From positions 1-27,196 of the forward strand of contig DGRU01000004.1 of NCBI GenBank assembly GCA_002390025.1: 27,196 bases of DNA, in the 5' to 3' direction. The notes under the pieces are model-generated. The model did no database searches. It was given only the letters and a program-made list of their open reading frames with translations, and had not been told where the DNA came from. Positions 1 through 6,223 of the stretch are shown piece by piece. Source of the DNA: Lachnospiraceae bacterium UBA4380. GTDB lineage: Bacteria; Bacillota; Clostridia; Lachnospirales; Lachnospiraceae. Position 1 is the first letter of the stretch; every line of letters starts with the position of its first letter. The translations under genes were made by a program, and so were the position numbers.

Positions 1-284
1 CGAAGGAAGTTGGGACACGATCCCTGTAGACACGGAAGGTTCACCACCATAGCTGATCAGAGTAATAACGGCCGTAACAGAGCATGTCAGACAGGGCGCT
101 TTGTTCGCCATACCCAAAATCAGCTGTTCGGTACTGGATACAACGATGTCCATCACCATCAGCCCTGTTTTGAGAGGTACAGATAGTGTGTCAGGTGCTT
201 GAAAGCCTTATAGATCAAGGCTCTGGAGCTTGACATAGTAGGAAGGGGACGGTTCTGTGTCTCCTCCTGTCTCCTCCTGAAAGA
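1..284. other. Edge region without a supported gene
   Basis: No convincing gene. The minus strand is open from about position 207 to the left edge and contains ATG triplets at 157-159 and 151-153, but there is no clear ribosome site and I do not recognise the translation, so no gene is called. A GGGACGGTTC core lies at 246-255, followed by TGTGTCTCC and two CTCCTCCTG words. This is a degraded member of the hairpin repeat family that recurs up to position 10319. A GGGACAC word at 13-19 may be another remnant. Confidence 0.4.
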
Positions 285-1298
285 TCAGTCTGCCAGATGA
301 TAGCCGTCCCTTACATGGCGAAGATCCGCCTCCATTTCGGCGGCATCCGTCCAGCCTGAGAAGGATTGGGCATAAGAAAACCCCTGGGTATATCCAAAGT
401 TGAAACCCTGAAGGCTTCCATAGCCGGCCGTCAGCACCCCGTCAGCAGGGATTTTCAAGTCGGTATAGCGGCAGGCCTCATAGCCGGTAAAGACCGATCC
501 GTCTGCGCGCGTGACTTTTACCTGGTATGTGTCATAGAGTACGCTATACTCATAGGATTTTTTTTCGTCCGAAATGAACAGGTACATCCGGTAAGGAGTA
601 TAAGTCAAATCCTGGGCAAGAGATGAGGAGACAATATCGTCCCAGTCTTCCCGGATGAGGCGTTCGGTGTTGGAATGGATCGCGTTGAGATTGTCCCCGC
701 TCAGCTGATTGGTGTCCAGCACCCATGCAGTGAGTCCATTTACTGTGAACTGTTTTTCGTCAGGTTCGAAGCGCCAGCCTGCTGGGGCTTTTGCCTTCAC
801 CGTGACTGTGTCGCCGTTGTTCAGCCCGGTCTCCGGTGTAACCTCAAAGCGGGTTGTGTCAGCGTACTCCGCGGCACTGCGGTCGGAAATCTGCACTTTT
901 GCCCTGCCTTCGCCGGACATGCCGGAAAACTTTACGCTCACGATTGTAAAGGGATCGGCCTTGAGGGGAAAGACCAGTTCATGCATGGGAGAATGCGGGA
1001 TGAACACATTGATCAGGCAGATTGCCGCGATCACGCAAAGGGCGATTAGCCAGCCCTTGAACCTGCGCCTGCGCTGCCTTTTTGTCTGCAGATCCTTGAT
1101 ATCCTCCTCGGCGCGGGCTTTTGCCATTCGCCGCTCATATTCCTCCTGTGCGCTGTCTTCCTGTTCGATGAGCATTTTATGCCCGCAGTAGGGGCAGACA
1201 GCCTTTTCACCGTCCGCCGACAGTTCCATTCTCCCTCCGCAGGAGGGGCAGACAAGCGACAGCGTCTTCATGTTTACCTGGTTCATATTCGGATCCAT
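285..1298 (-). CDS. Zinc-ribbon single-pass membrane protein
   Basis: Unnamed 337-residue protein. The N-terminus has a zinc ribbon: CPSC at residues 17-20 and CPYC at 35-38. A charged, Arg/Lys-rich coiled segment follows, then one membrane helix at about residues 82-100 (WLIALCVIAAICLINVFI), then an extracytoplasmic region of about 230 residues rich in beta-type sequence. The start was chosen at 1298 because AGGAGG lies 11 bases upstream. The ATG 14 codons earlier (1340) has no such site and falls 7 bases from the preceding gene's end. It is downstream of the DUF6440 gene on the same strand with a gap of 48 bases, so the two probably form one transcript. Such zinc-ribbon/TM proteins are common and uncharacterised in Lachnospiraceae. 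The function of the outer domain is unknown; sensing or envelope binding would be a guess. Confidence 0.8.
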   Translation of the reverse strand: MDPNMNQVNMKTLSLVCPSCGGRMELSADGEKAVCPYCGHKMLIEQEDSAQEEYERRMAKARAEEDIKDLQTKRQRRRRFKGWLIALCVIAAICLINVFIPHSPMHELVFPLKADPFTIVSVKFSGMSGEGRAKVQISDRSAAEYADTTRFEVTPETGLNNGDTVTVKAKAPAGWRFEPDEKQFTVNGLTAWVLDTNQLSGDNLNAIHSNTERLIREDWDDIVSSSLAQDLTYTPYRMYLFISDEKKSYEYSVLYDTYQVKVTRADGSVFTGYEACRYTDLKIPADGVLTAGYGSLQGFNFGYTQGFSYAQSFSGWTDAAEMEADLRHVRDGYHLAD

Positions 1299-1346
1299 GT
1301 TATTGAAGGCCTCCTGATTTGACAATGATTTGCGGATCAAACAACA

Positions 1347-1544
1347 TCAGTCTCTTCCTGAGCCGCCATTGTAAACAGGGGATATGACCGGCTTCCCTTC
1401 CCTGTCCAGTAAGGGAGTTAAACCACCCGAATAGCCATCCATGTGGTAGAGATAATTGACACCGGTTTCCTTATCAACCCAGATCTGGGTAACAGTAAGC
1501 GTCCCCTGGGAATATATCTTTTCGAATCTTTCGTTTTTTGCCAT
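1347..1544 (-). CDS. DUF6440 family small protein
   Basis: A 65-residue protein that reads like a DUF6440 member: an N-terminal MAKNERFEKIY, the central VDKETGVNYLYH, and the C-terminal GLTPLLDREGKP. The family is short, cytoplasmic and of unknown function. The ribosome site AAAGGAG lies 8 bases before the ATG, and an extended -10 promoter is found upstream at 1593-1601. It is first in an apparent two-gene unit with the zinc-ribbon membrane protein. No transmembrane helix or metal motif is visible. The family call is from memory of its conserved core. Confidence 0.8.
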   Translation of the reverse strand: MAKNERFEKIYSQGTLTVTQIWVDKETGVNYLYHMDGYSGGLTPLLDREGKPVISPVYNGGSGRD

Positions 1545-1592
1545 TTTGAAAGCTCCTTTCAGATGATTTAATGCTAGTGTACCGTTGATAAC

Positions 1593-1601
1593 AGTATACC
1601 A
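1593..1601 (-). promoter_or_regulatory. Extended -10 promoter for the DUF6440 unit
   Basis: Read on the minus strand the sequence is TGGTATACT, an extended -10 (TG-N-TATACT). It lies about 50 bases before the DUF6440 start codon. No good -35 is visible at 17 bases, which is usual for extended -10 promoters. Confidence 0.45.
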
Positions 1602-1705
1602 GAAAACACGTTATGATTTCCGGTTCCAGTATGTATCATACCACATAATAACATCATCCCGGTCCACATAATCAAAAGAGGTTCAAATCCTTTAAATCCC
1701 TGCAC

Positions 1706-1749
1706 AAAAAAGCTCCCCGCCTCTGACAGATCTGTCATCGGAGAGGAGC
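1706..1749 (-). terminator. Intrinsic terminator downstream of the GNAT gene
   Basis: A stem with outer arms GCTCC/GGAGC and inner arms TGACA/TGTCA closes around a GATC loop (1712-1749). On the minus strand it is followed by six T residues (1706-1711). It lies just beyond the 17-bp repeat array and ends the acetyltransferase transcript. Confidence 0.75.
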
Positions 1750-1757
1750 CAAAATCT

Positions 1758-1859
1758 CGTTTAGAGTATCTTCTCGCTTCGAGTATCTTCTTGTTTAGAA
1801 TATCTTTTCGTTTAGAGTATCTTCTTGTTTAGAGTATCTTCCCGTTTAGAATATCTGCC
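1758..1859. repeat. Six tandem copies of a 17-bp unit
   Basis: Six back-to-back 17-base units start at 1758, 1775, 1792, 1809, 1826 and 1843. The consensus is CGTTTAGAGTATCTTCT, with one to three changes in most copies. The last unit covers the final codons and stop codon of the acetyltransferase gene, so the array looks like stepwise duplication of that gene's 3' end. 17 is not a multiple of three and the units lie after the stop, so protein length is unaffected. Confidence 0.9.
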
Positions 1860-2472
1860 CCGGAAGCTTCAGTTTCTGCTTGGGCGGGAAGGTTTTATCA
1901 AATTCTTCGACATCAGAATCATCTACATAGTAACCCTGCGGGGTCTGATAGATTCCTGTGATACCGTCAAGGTATCCCGGGATCAATTCCTTACAGAGAA
2001 AGAAAGAACCATCCGCGCCTTCCGGTAAGTCGTGGTAACGGATGCCAAACTCACGGGCATAAGTGAAGCCGCTATTACCATAAAAGCCGATGTTGCCCTC
2101 GAACAGGACAGCGCCGCAGCCAAGCTCCGCTGCCTTCTCCAAAGAATAGTCCAGCAGAGCCTTGCCATAGCCCTTGCGTTTGAGCTTTGGTGTGATGCCG
2201 ATTGGCCCCATGGTCAGGACAGGGATCACCCTGCCGTCATCCGCCTGGATGATCGTTTTCATAAACATATTCTGCCCGATCAGTCTTCCATCCTGCTCCA
2301 TGACAAAGTCCAGCTCCTTGATGAAAGCCGGATCATCTCTGAGCACGTGGATCACGTAATGTTCACTGCATCCCGGGCGGTAAACGTTCCAGAATGACTC
2401 CCGTACGAGATTTTCTACTTCTCTGTGGTCTTCGGTTTTTTCCAAACGTATAGTATAGTTCTTCGTATTCAT
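1846..2472 (-). CDS. GNAT family N-acetyltransferase
   Basis: A 208-residue GNAT acetyltransferase, predicted to move an acetyl group from acetyl-CoA to an amine substrate that cannot be told from sequence. The acetyl-CoA-binding loop reads KRKGYGKA at about residues 98-105 after the beta-4 strand VLTMGPIGIT. Strand 5 is GCGAVLFEG, followed by FYGNSGF, as in YhbS-like members. The length is normal or slightly long for the family, with a C-terminal extension of about 50 residues. The ribosome site GGGAG precedes the ATG by 9 bases. A 6-bp-stem hairpin lies at 2496-2514 in the leader. The gene stands alone: it ends in the 17-bp array and an intrinsic terminator. Confidence 0.88.
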   Translation of the reverse strand: MNTKNYTIRLEKTEDHREVENLVRESFWNVYRPGCSEHYVIHVLRDDPAFIKELDFVMEQDGRLIGQNMFMKTIIQADDGRVIPVLTMGPIGITPKLKRKGYGKALLDYSLEKAAELGCGAVLFEGNIGFYGNSGFTYAREFGIRYHDLPEGADGSFFLCKELIPGYLDGITGIYQTPQGYYVDDSDVEEFDKTFPPKQKLKLPGQIF

Positions 2473-2495
2473 TGTTATTTTCTCCCTGCTTACTC

Positions 2496-2514
2496 GCGGA
2501 CATTTGCAGTCCGC
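2496..2514 (-). promoter_or_regulatory. Leader hairpin before the GNAT gene
   Basis: GCGGAC and GTCCGC arms enclose a 7-base loop, 23 bases before the acetyltransferase start. This may be an RNA structure or a protein-binding dyad. There is no T run, so it is not a terminator. Confidence 0.35.
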
Positions 2515-2589
2515 TCATATTGCTCATTCATCATTTTGCTCGCTCATATTGCTTGCTCAATTGTTGACAGCAATTGTTGACAGCAATTG
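2512..2589. repeat. Short direct repeats in the GNAT upstream region
   Basis: Two copies of CGCTCATATTGCT occur at 2512-2524 and 2541-2553, offset by 29 bases. They are followed by CAATTGTTGACAG at 2558-2570 and 2571-2583 plus a partial third copy. These are short tandem duplications in a gene-poor spacer; no function is evident. Confidence 0.7.
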
Positions 2590-2685
2590 TCTTTCAGCGG
2601 GAGGTTTTGTTTGATTGTCTGCAAACCTCCCGGTCAGCCTACAATCTCCGATGTATTGCTTGTATTGTTCTTTCTCAAACAGCAC
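2557..2685 (-). CDS. Possible 42-residue small ORF (doubtful)
   Basis: An open frame begins at a GTG and reads LFEKEQYKQYIGDCRLTGRF near its N-terminus before running into the 13-base repeats. AAGGAG lies nearly against the GTG, which is too close for a normal ribosome site, so the true start could differ or the frame may be the head of a decayed gene. I do not recognise the sequence. A perfect 10-bp-stem hairpin (2598-2632) lies within it. Treat as unproven. Confidence 0.2.
   Translation of the reverse strand: MLFEKEQYKQYIGDCRLTGRFADNQTKPPAERQLLSTIAVNN
2598..2632. other. Perfect 10-bp inverted repeat
   Basis: CGGGAGGTTT at 2598-2607 pairs with AAACCTCCCG at 2623-2632 around a 15-base loop. 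No T run follows on either strand, so it is not a standard terminator. It lies between the XRE regulator and the GNAT gene, in the direction of transcription of both. Confidence 0.6.
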
Positions 2686-2735
2686 TCTCCTTATTAGTGT
2701 TTTTATGTCTAAGATAATGAATTAATCATTGTGAC

Positions 2736-3344
2736 CTATAGTTGTTTTGCTTTGGTTATCAGGAAGCCTTTAATGACCAGGAATGAGAAACTGACGATGC
2801 CGGCATATGGCTGCCTGGCCACAATAAAAACTGTGACTGCGAGTATTGACAGAATGATTCCCGTGACAAGCCTGTGTCTGTTCCAAACCGGTTTATTGAA
2901 GTTGGCGATGATCACTCCGCAGATTCCATTCAGGATCGTAACCCCTATGATCACAGCAAATACGATCTTCACCGGGGGATTGATCCCGCTCAGGTCAAAC
3001 AGAGATACCGTTTCGGGGGAATCTCTTCCGTTTCCAAACGCAGGAATAAACAGCAGTATAGCCAGAAGAATATCCAGCGCATTGCATATGAGCGAGACGT
3101 ACTTCTCGATGAACTCTCTCTTTTCGTTTTCTGCCACGGAAATCATCTCATCTGAACAGATCAGATCATCGATCGTTACGGAAAAGTAACGGGATATTTC
3201 TTTTAATGAGTCAATGCTCGGATACCCTCTGCCGGACTCCCACTTTGAAATCGCCGTTCTTGAAACAAACAGGGCTTCGGCAAGTTCCTCCTGCGTCATT
3301 GACCTGCTCTTTCGCAATTCCTGTAATTTTTCATTGAACTCCAT
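2736..3344 (-). CDS. XRE-family regulator with membrane-spanning C-terminus
   Basis: A 202-residue protein. Residues 1-61 form a Cro/C1-type helix-turn-helix (MTQEELAEALFVSRTAISKWESGRGYPSID). The rest holds about four hydrophobic segments (YVSLICNALDILLAILLFIP, IVFAVIIGVTILNGICGVII, and two more), so it is a DNA-binding domain tied to the membrane. The start at 3344 was chosen because GGAGG lies 7 bases upstream; the in-frame ATG at 3383 lacks such a site. The first 14 bases overlap the end of the PAP2 gene, which implies translational coupling. It is probably a local regulator of the pair, perhaps responding to a membrane signal; the 23-base palindrome upstream of the PAP2 gene is its best candidate operator. 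Confidence 0.82.
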   Translation of the reverse strand: MEFNEKLQELRKSRSMTQEELAEALFVSRTAISKWESGRGYPSIDSLKEISRYFSVTIDDLICSDEMISVAENEKREFIEKYVSLICNALDILLAILLFIPAFGNGRDSPETVSLFDLSGINPPVKIVFAVIIGVTILNGICGVIIANFNKPVWNRHRLVTGIILSILAVTVFIVARQPYAGIVSFSFLVIKGFLITKAKQL

Positions 3345-4044
3345 CTGGCGCCTCCGGCTTAGGGTTCGGTTTCTCAAAATCAAAATATTCTGCCATAAAA
3401 CGATAGATCATAAACAGACCGGAACTTAGTAAAACAGAGCCTATGATATCTGTTGCCCAGTGGACACCTGAGATCAGCCTGCCGATCACCATGAATACTG
3501 AAAACACTATTACAAAAATGGTTATTGACTTACGGAGAACTGCGCTCATGACTCTTCGATCAGCCTGAAATTTCAAGGTCGGCATCACGCTCAAAACCAG
3601 AAGCGTGGTCGAAGACGGATAAGACGCTTCCAGGTATCCTTCTATCAGGATCGGTCTGTAATTGATCGGTACCATCTCGAACAGCAGATATCCAAAAATG
3701 ACCACCAGATAATAGACTCCTAACAGCAGGATATCGGGATCAACTCTCAGCAGGCTTCTCCGTTTTATCCACTGGACAAGGCCCAGAAGCCCAAAGCCCA
3801 TACATATGAAGATCGGAACGAGGCCAAGCCAATCTGTAATTGTATAGATCAACATGTGTACACCCGTCAATCGATGGAACCACACATTGAAAGAAGCAAA
3901 CCCGATCTCTGTTCCCCCGGGTCCGGCTGTCTGCACATCGATGTGCCGGATCAGTACAGTCCACACGAGGAAGCCTGCCAGAAGCACAAGTCCCGGCATC
4001 AGTTCTCTTTTTCCCTTGTTTTTCATTCTCTTATCCTTCATCAT
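3331..4044 (-). CDS. PAP2 superfamily membrane phosphatase
   Basis: An integral membrane phosphatase of about 237 residues, predicted to remove phosphate from a lipid or isoprenoid phosphate at the membrane. The three PAP2 signature blocks are present: NYRP (from KX6RP), YPSSTT (from PSGH) and GRLISGVHWATD (from SRX5HX3D). The histidine of the PSGH block is replaced by threonine, while the histidine and aspartate of the third block remain. Five or six membrane helices are visible, beginning with LVLLAGFLVWTVL. Starts at 4044, 4041 and 4026 are possible. Purine-rich AAAGGATGGAAGG lies upstream, and the frame extension to 4149 would run into the palindromic operator region and is rejected. It is followed by the overlapping XRE regulator gene. 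Confidence 0.82.
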   Translation of the reverse strand: MMKDKRMKNKGKRELMPGLVLLAGFLVWTVLIRHIDVQTAGPGGTEIGFASFNVWFHRLTGVHMLIYTITDWLGLVPIFICMGFGLLGLVQWIKRRSLLRVDPDILLLGVYYLVVIFGYLLFEMVPINYRPILIEGYLEASYPSSTTLLVLSVMPTLKFQADRRVMSAVLRKSITIFVIVFSVFMVIGRLISGVHWATDIIGSVLLSSGLFMIYRFMAEYFDFEKPNPKPEAPDGVQ

Positions 4045-4068
4045 CCTTCCATCCTTTCTTTGACCCTC

Positions 4069-4107
4069 TTGTCTGATAGAATTGTCAGATAGAATTGTCA
4101 GATAGAA
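4069..4107. repeat. Three tandem copies of a 13-bp unit
   Basis: TTGTCAGATAGAA occurs at 4082-4094 and 4095-4107, and with one change at 4069-4081. It lies in the leader of the PAP2 gene, between the start codon and the palindrome. Confidence 0.85.
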
Positions 4108-4143
4108 TTTAATGGATGATGATGAAAAATGAAAGAATCGCGC

Positions 4144-4174
4144 TGTCACATCGATGACACGAATCGTGTCATCG
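4144..4174. promoter_or_regulatory. Palindromic operator candidate upstream of PAP2/XRE
   Basis: A perfect 23-base dyad at 4152-4174 has arms of 11 bases (CGATGACACGA and its complement) around a single central A. A third TGTCA half-site at 4144-4148 makes an overlapping dyad with TGACA at 4155-4159. The site lies about 110 bases before the PAP2 start. A length and symmetry like this suit a repressor site, and the XRE regulator of the same operon is the natural candidate; the assignment is inference. Confidence 0.6.
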
Positions 4175-4212
4175 CATAATTAAAGCCTATTCGGCAAACC
4201 TGACTCTGTCAA

Positions 4213-4359
4213 TCACAGTCCGGTAAACGATGTTATTTCCTGCTCCAGAAGTCGGAATACATTTGCAATCAAAAACCCGTCCGCAATGGCATGATTCATT
4301 CGAACAGTCACAGGCATGACAAGCCTGCCGTTTTTCCAGTCAGATTCTCGGAGATTGAA
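4213..4359 (-). pseudogene. C-terminal remnant of a chloramphenicol acetyltransferase-like gene
   Basis: 48 codons and a stop directly follow, in the same frame, the TGA of the XRE/desulfoferrodoxin gene. The translation contains KNGRLVMPVTVRMNHAIADG, the HxxxD catalytic motif and flanking strands of the CAT (CatA-like) family, then IANVFRLLEQEI, the family's C-terminal helix. No start codon with a ribosome site and no upstream three quarters of a CAT gene exist here, so this is a fragment joined to the preceding gene by a deletion or insertion. It would be translated only by reading through the TGA. Confidence 0.7.
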
Positions 4360-4959
4360 TCACCGGGAATCCCTGCCCAATGATCTTGAAAAAAGGCCGT
4401 CGCGGTTACAGTAATAGAAGATCCTTCTGACTCCCCTGATCTTGAACCTTGCTTCCGCATTTCCTTCCGGGTAGAGTTTCACCATCTGCACTTGGTCAGA
4501 AGAAGCCGCCGCCGCAAAGGAAATATAATGCTCCTTTGTCATGCTGTGATCGATCCGTACATAATACTCATCTTCTACCCGCTCGATGGAAAGCATGTGC
4601 CGCTCATCTGCGGGTTCTGCTTCCAATGGTGTGAGCAGAATCCCATGACATTGAATTGCCGCCTCACCCATACTGTGTATGACATTGCCGCACACCGGGC
4701 AGACATAGAATTTTGACCGCAGCATATTGGCGGCCACGTTCGCATTGTGAACGGTATTGCCGGAAATCAGTTCCGTTACCGAAATCTTAAATACCTCTGC
4801 GATCGGTTCCAGGAGCGTGATATCCGGATATCCTTTTGCTGTCTCCCATTTGGAAACGGTCTTGTCGCTAACCCCAAGCCTTTCCGCCAGCTGAAGCTGG
4901 GTCATCTTCTTTTTTTCCCGCAGTTCTCTGATCACTGCACCTGTTACATATTGGTTCAT
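4360..4959 (-). CDS. XRE regulator fused to a desulfoferrodoxin-like domain
   Basis: A 199-residue protein. Residues 7-66 are a Cro/C1 helix-turn-helix (MTQLQLAERLGVSDKTVSKWE). Residues 84-190 resemble desulfoferrodoxin/superoxide reductase. A rubredoxin-like centre is suggested by CPVC (87-90) and C104-H105, where the family usually has two adjacent cysteines. The catalytic iron site pattern is also present: H121, H138 and H144 (HSMTKEHY), and C184 in YYCNRDGLF. The last histidine ligand of real superoxide reductases (CNxH) is Asp187 here. It probably senses a metal, superoxide or nitric-oxide-type signal rather than being an enzyme; that is inference. The ribosome site GGAGGT precedes the ATG by 8 bases. 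The frame ends just before a CAT-like remnant, so the last few residues may not be native. Confidence 0.8.
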   Translation of the reverse strand: MNQYVTGAVIRELREKKKMTQLQLAERLGVSDKTVSKWETAKGYPDITLLEPIAEVFKISVTELISGNTVHNANVAANMLRSKFYVCPVCGNVIHSMGEAAIQCHGILLTPLEAEPADERHMLSIERVEDEYYVRIDHSMTKEHYISFAAAASSDQVQMVKLYPEGNAEARFKIRGVRRIFYYCNRDGLFSRSLGRDSR

Positions 4960-5297
4960 ATTTTTTTACCTCCATGAACAGATTGTAGATCAGGGTTCCT
5001 GCATGTGCCACCTATGGAAAGTAGAGTTCAGGCCAGACTCATAATGCCAAATTGCACTGTGGCTGCCTGCCTCACTGGTCCTCACTAAATCGAATGATCT
5101 GATTTTCCGCATCAACGACAGCAATGTTTCTGATCATAGTCTCCTCCGATTTGTGCACATGTAGTAAGGATGAAATAAAGAACCAGGCAGGGGGCCGTTC
5201 TTTCGTCCGGCAAAAACGGACAAAGGAACCGCCCCCCTGTCAATTCAAAGATCAAAGCAAATGTCAAAGGAACCGTCCCCCTGACAACCTGACTACT
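4960..5297. other. Gene-poor spacer with hairpin repeats
   Basis: No substantial gene. On the minus strand a 21-codon frame at 5072-5137 (MIRNIAVVDAENQ...) has a good AGGAG site but stops at once, so it looks like the head of a lost gene. A hairpin at about 5190-5237 has arms related to GGGGGCGGTTC and an outer word TTTGTCCG/CGGACAAA. A GAACCGTCCC core at 5270-5279 is flanked by TGTCA and TGACA. Both belong to the repeat family seen at 5942-6065 and 10150-10319, and lie downstream of the glutathione peroxidase gene. Confidence 0.6.
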
Positions 5298-5837
5298 TTA
5301 CAGCAATGCCTTTACGCAGGCTTCCACCTCTGCCATATCCGCGGTCGGCTCAAAGCGGGCAACAACATTACCCTCGCGGTCAATGATGAATTTGGTGAAG
5401 TTCCATTTGATATCGGGCTTTTTGTCCCATTCGGGATCTGCCTCGGCGAACATCTTCTCCAGGAGCTCCTTAAAGGGATGTTCTCCAAATCCTTCGAATC
5501 CTTTCTGGGATTTCAGGTAGGTATAGAGAGGCAGCTCGTTTGCGCCGTTTACATCTGATTTCTTCATCTGAGGAAATGTGGTGTTGAAGTGGATCGTACA
5601 GAATTCATGGATTTCATCATCCGAGCCGGGGGCCTGGCCGCCGAACTGATTGCAGGGAATATCCAGAATTTCCAGTCCCTTGTCATGGTAATCTTTATAC
5701 ATCTGCTCTATAGGTGCGTACTGCGGTGTGAAGCCGCAGCCTGTCGCCGTGTTGACGACCATGATGACCTTTCCTTTATAATCTGCAAGATTCAGGGCTT
5801 CGCCTTTGCCGGTAGTGATGGTGTAATCGTAGATCAT
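5298..5837 (-). CDS. Glutathione peroxidase family thiol peroxidase
   Basis: A 179-residue cytoplasmic peroxidase that reduces hydrogen peroxide or organic peroxides. The peroxidatic cysteine is C34 in NTATGCGFTPQY (usually VASKCG), the glutamine is Q64 in NQFGGQAPG and the tryptophan is W145 in WNFTKF, so the catalytic triad is complete. The resolving-type cysteine is C80 in EFC. As in most bacteria it uses cysteine, not selenocysteine, and the electron donor is more likely thioredoxin than glutathione. The start at 5837 was chosen because AGGAGG lies 7 bases upstream; an in-frame ATG 22 codons earlier has no site and is very near the promoter. A strong promoter is present at 5903-5931. It is a single-gene unit. 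Confidence 0.93.
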   Translation of the reverse strand: MIYDYTITTGKGEALNLADYKGKVIMVVNTATGCGFTPQYAPIEQMYKDYHDKGLEILDIPCNQFGGQAPGSDDEIHEFCTIHFNTTFPQMKKSDVNGANELPLYTYLKSQKGFEGFGEHPFKELLEKMFAEADPEWDKKPDIKWNFTKFIIDREGNVVARFEPTADMAEVEACVKALL

Positions 5838-5902
5838 GATTATTCCTCCTGTTTCTACATCGACGATTTCGTTGGTTGTCCTGATATTATTTCTTTTTAT
5901 CA

Positions 5903-5931
5903 ATTATAACGATATTTCTGAAGTCTGTCAG
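5903..5931 (-). promoter_or_regulatory. Sigma-A-type promoter for the peroxidase gene
   Basis: On the minus strand: -35 CTGACA, a 17-base spacer, then -10 TATAAT. Transcription would start near 5896, about 60 bases before the chosen ATG. This supports the start at 5837 over the one at 5903, which lies in the -10 itself. Confidence 0.8.
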
Positions 5932-5941
5932 CATTTCTAAG

Positions 5942-6065
5942 TGTCAAAGTGTCAAAGGGACGGTTCCTCTGACAACTTTTTTACTCAAAAGTGTCGAAGG
6001 AACCGTCCCCCTGACAGCGTTCTCCTGTCAATTAAAAGTGTCAAAGGAACCGTCCCCCCTGACAA
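5942..6065. repeat. Cluster of GGGACGGTTC hairpin repeats, TGTCA type
   Basis: Three cores occur: GGGACGGTTC at 5957-5966 and its complement at 6000-6009 and 6047-6056. Each is flanked by TGTCAAAG or TGTCGAAG on one side and by CTGACA on the other. The first two face each other and could form a long stem; the second and third are direct copies of about 25 bases. The cluster fills most of the spacer between the peroxidase promoter and the radical SAM terminator. Confidence 0.85.
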
Positions 6066-6147
6066 CTGATCCCTGAGCGCTTCTTTACCCGTCTGGCAGG
6101 CAAGTAATAAAAAAGACAAAAAATGAGTCAATGATCATAAAGGGGTC

Positions 6148-6187
6148 ATAAAAAGGGACGGTTCTGATGTGTGTTCAGAACCGTCCC
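6148..6187 (-). terminator. Intrinsic terminator made from a GGGACGGTTC element
   Basis: GGGACGGTTCTGA (6155-6167) pairs perfectly with TCAGAACCGTCCC (6175-6187) around the loop TGTGTGT. On the minus strand the stem is followed by five T residues. It lies 36 bases after the radical SAM stop codon. Confidence 0.8.
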
Positions 6188-6223
6188 TCGTGTCCCGGTC
6201 CCCGGTATCCCAAAGGCGGGAAG

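Noticed and set aside
1..207. Open frame on the minus strand running off the left edge
   Set aside because: No ribosome site and no recognisable family; it may be chance or the head of a gene, but cannot be supported.
1758..1859. CRISPR-like array of 17-bp units
   Set aside because: Units are directly adjacent with no spacers and are too short; this is a simple tandem repeat.
4356..4366. Programmed read-through of the TGA after the HTH/superoxide-reductase gene
   Set aside because: The downstream CAT fragment lacks most of its fold, so a decayed junction explains it better than a functional fusion.
5072..5137. 21-codon frame with a good AGGAG site
   Set aside because: Too short to call as a gene; probably the head of a lost gene, kept only as a note in the spacer entry.
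5700..5770. Selenocysteine in the glutathione peroxidase
   Set aside because: The active-site codon encodes Cys (TGCGGC for Cys-Gly), not an in-frame TGA.
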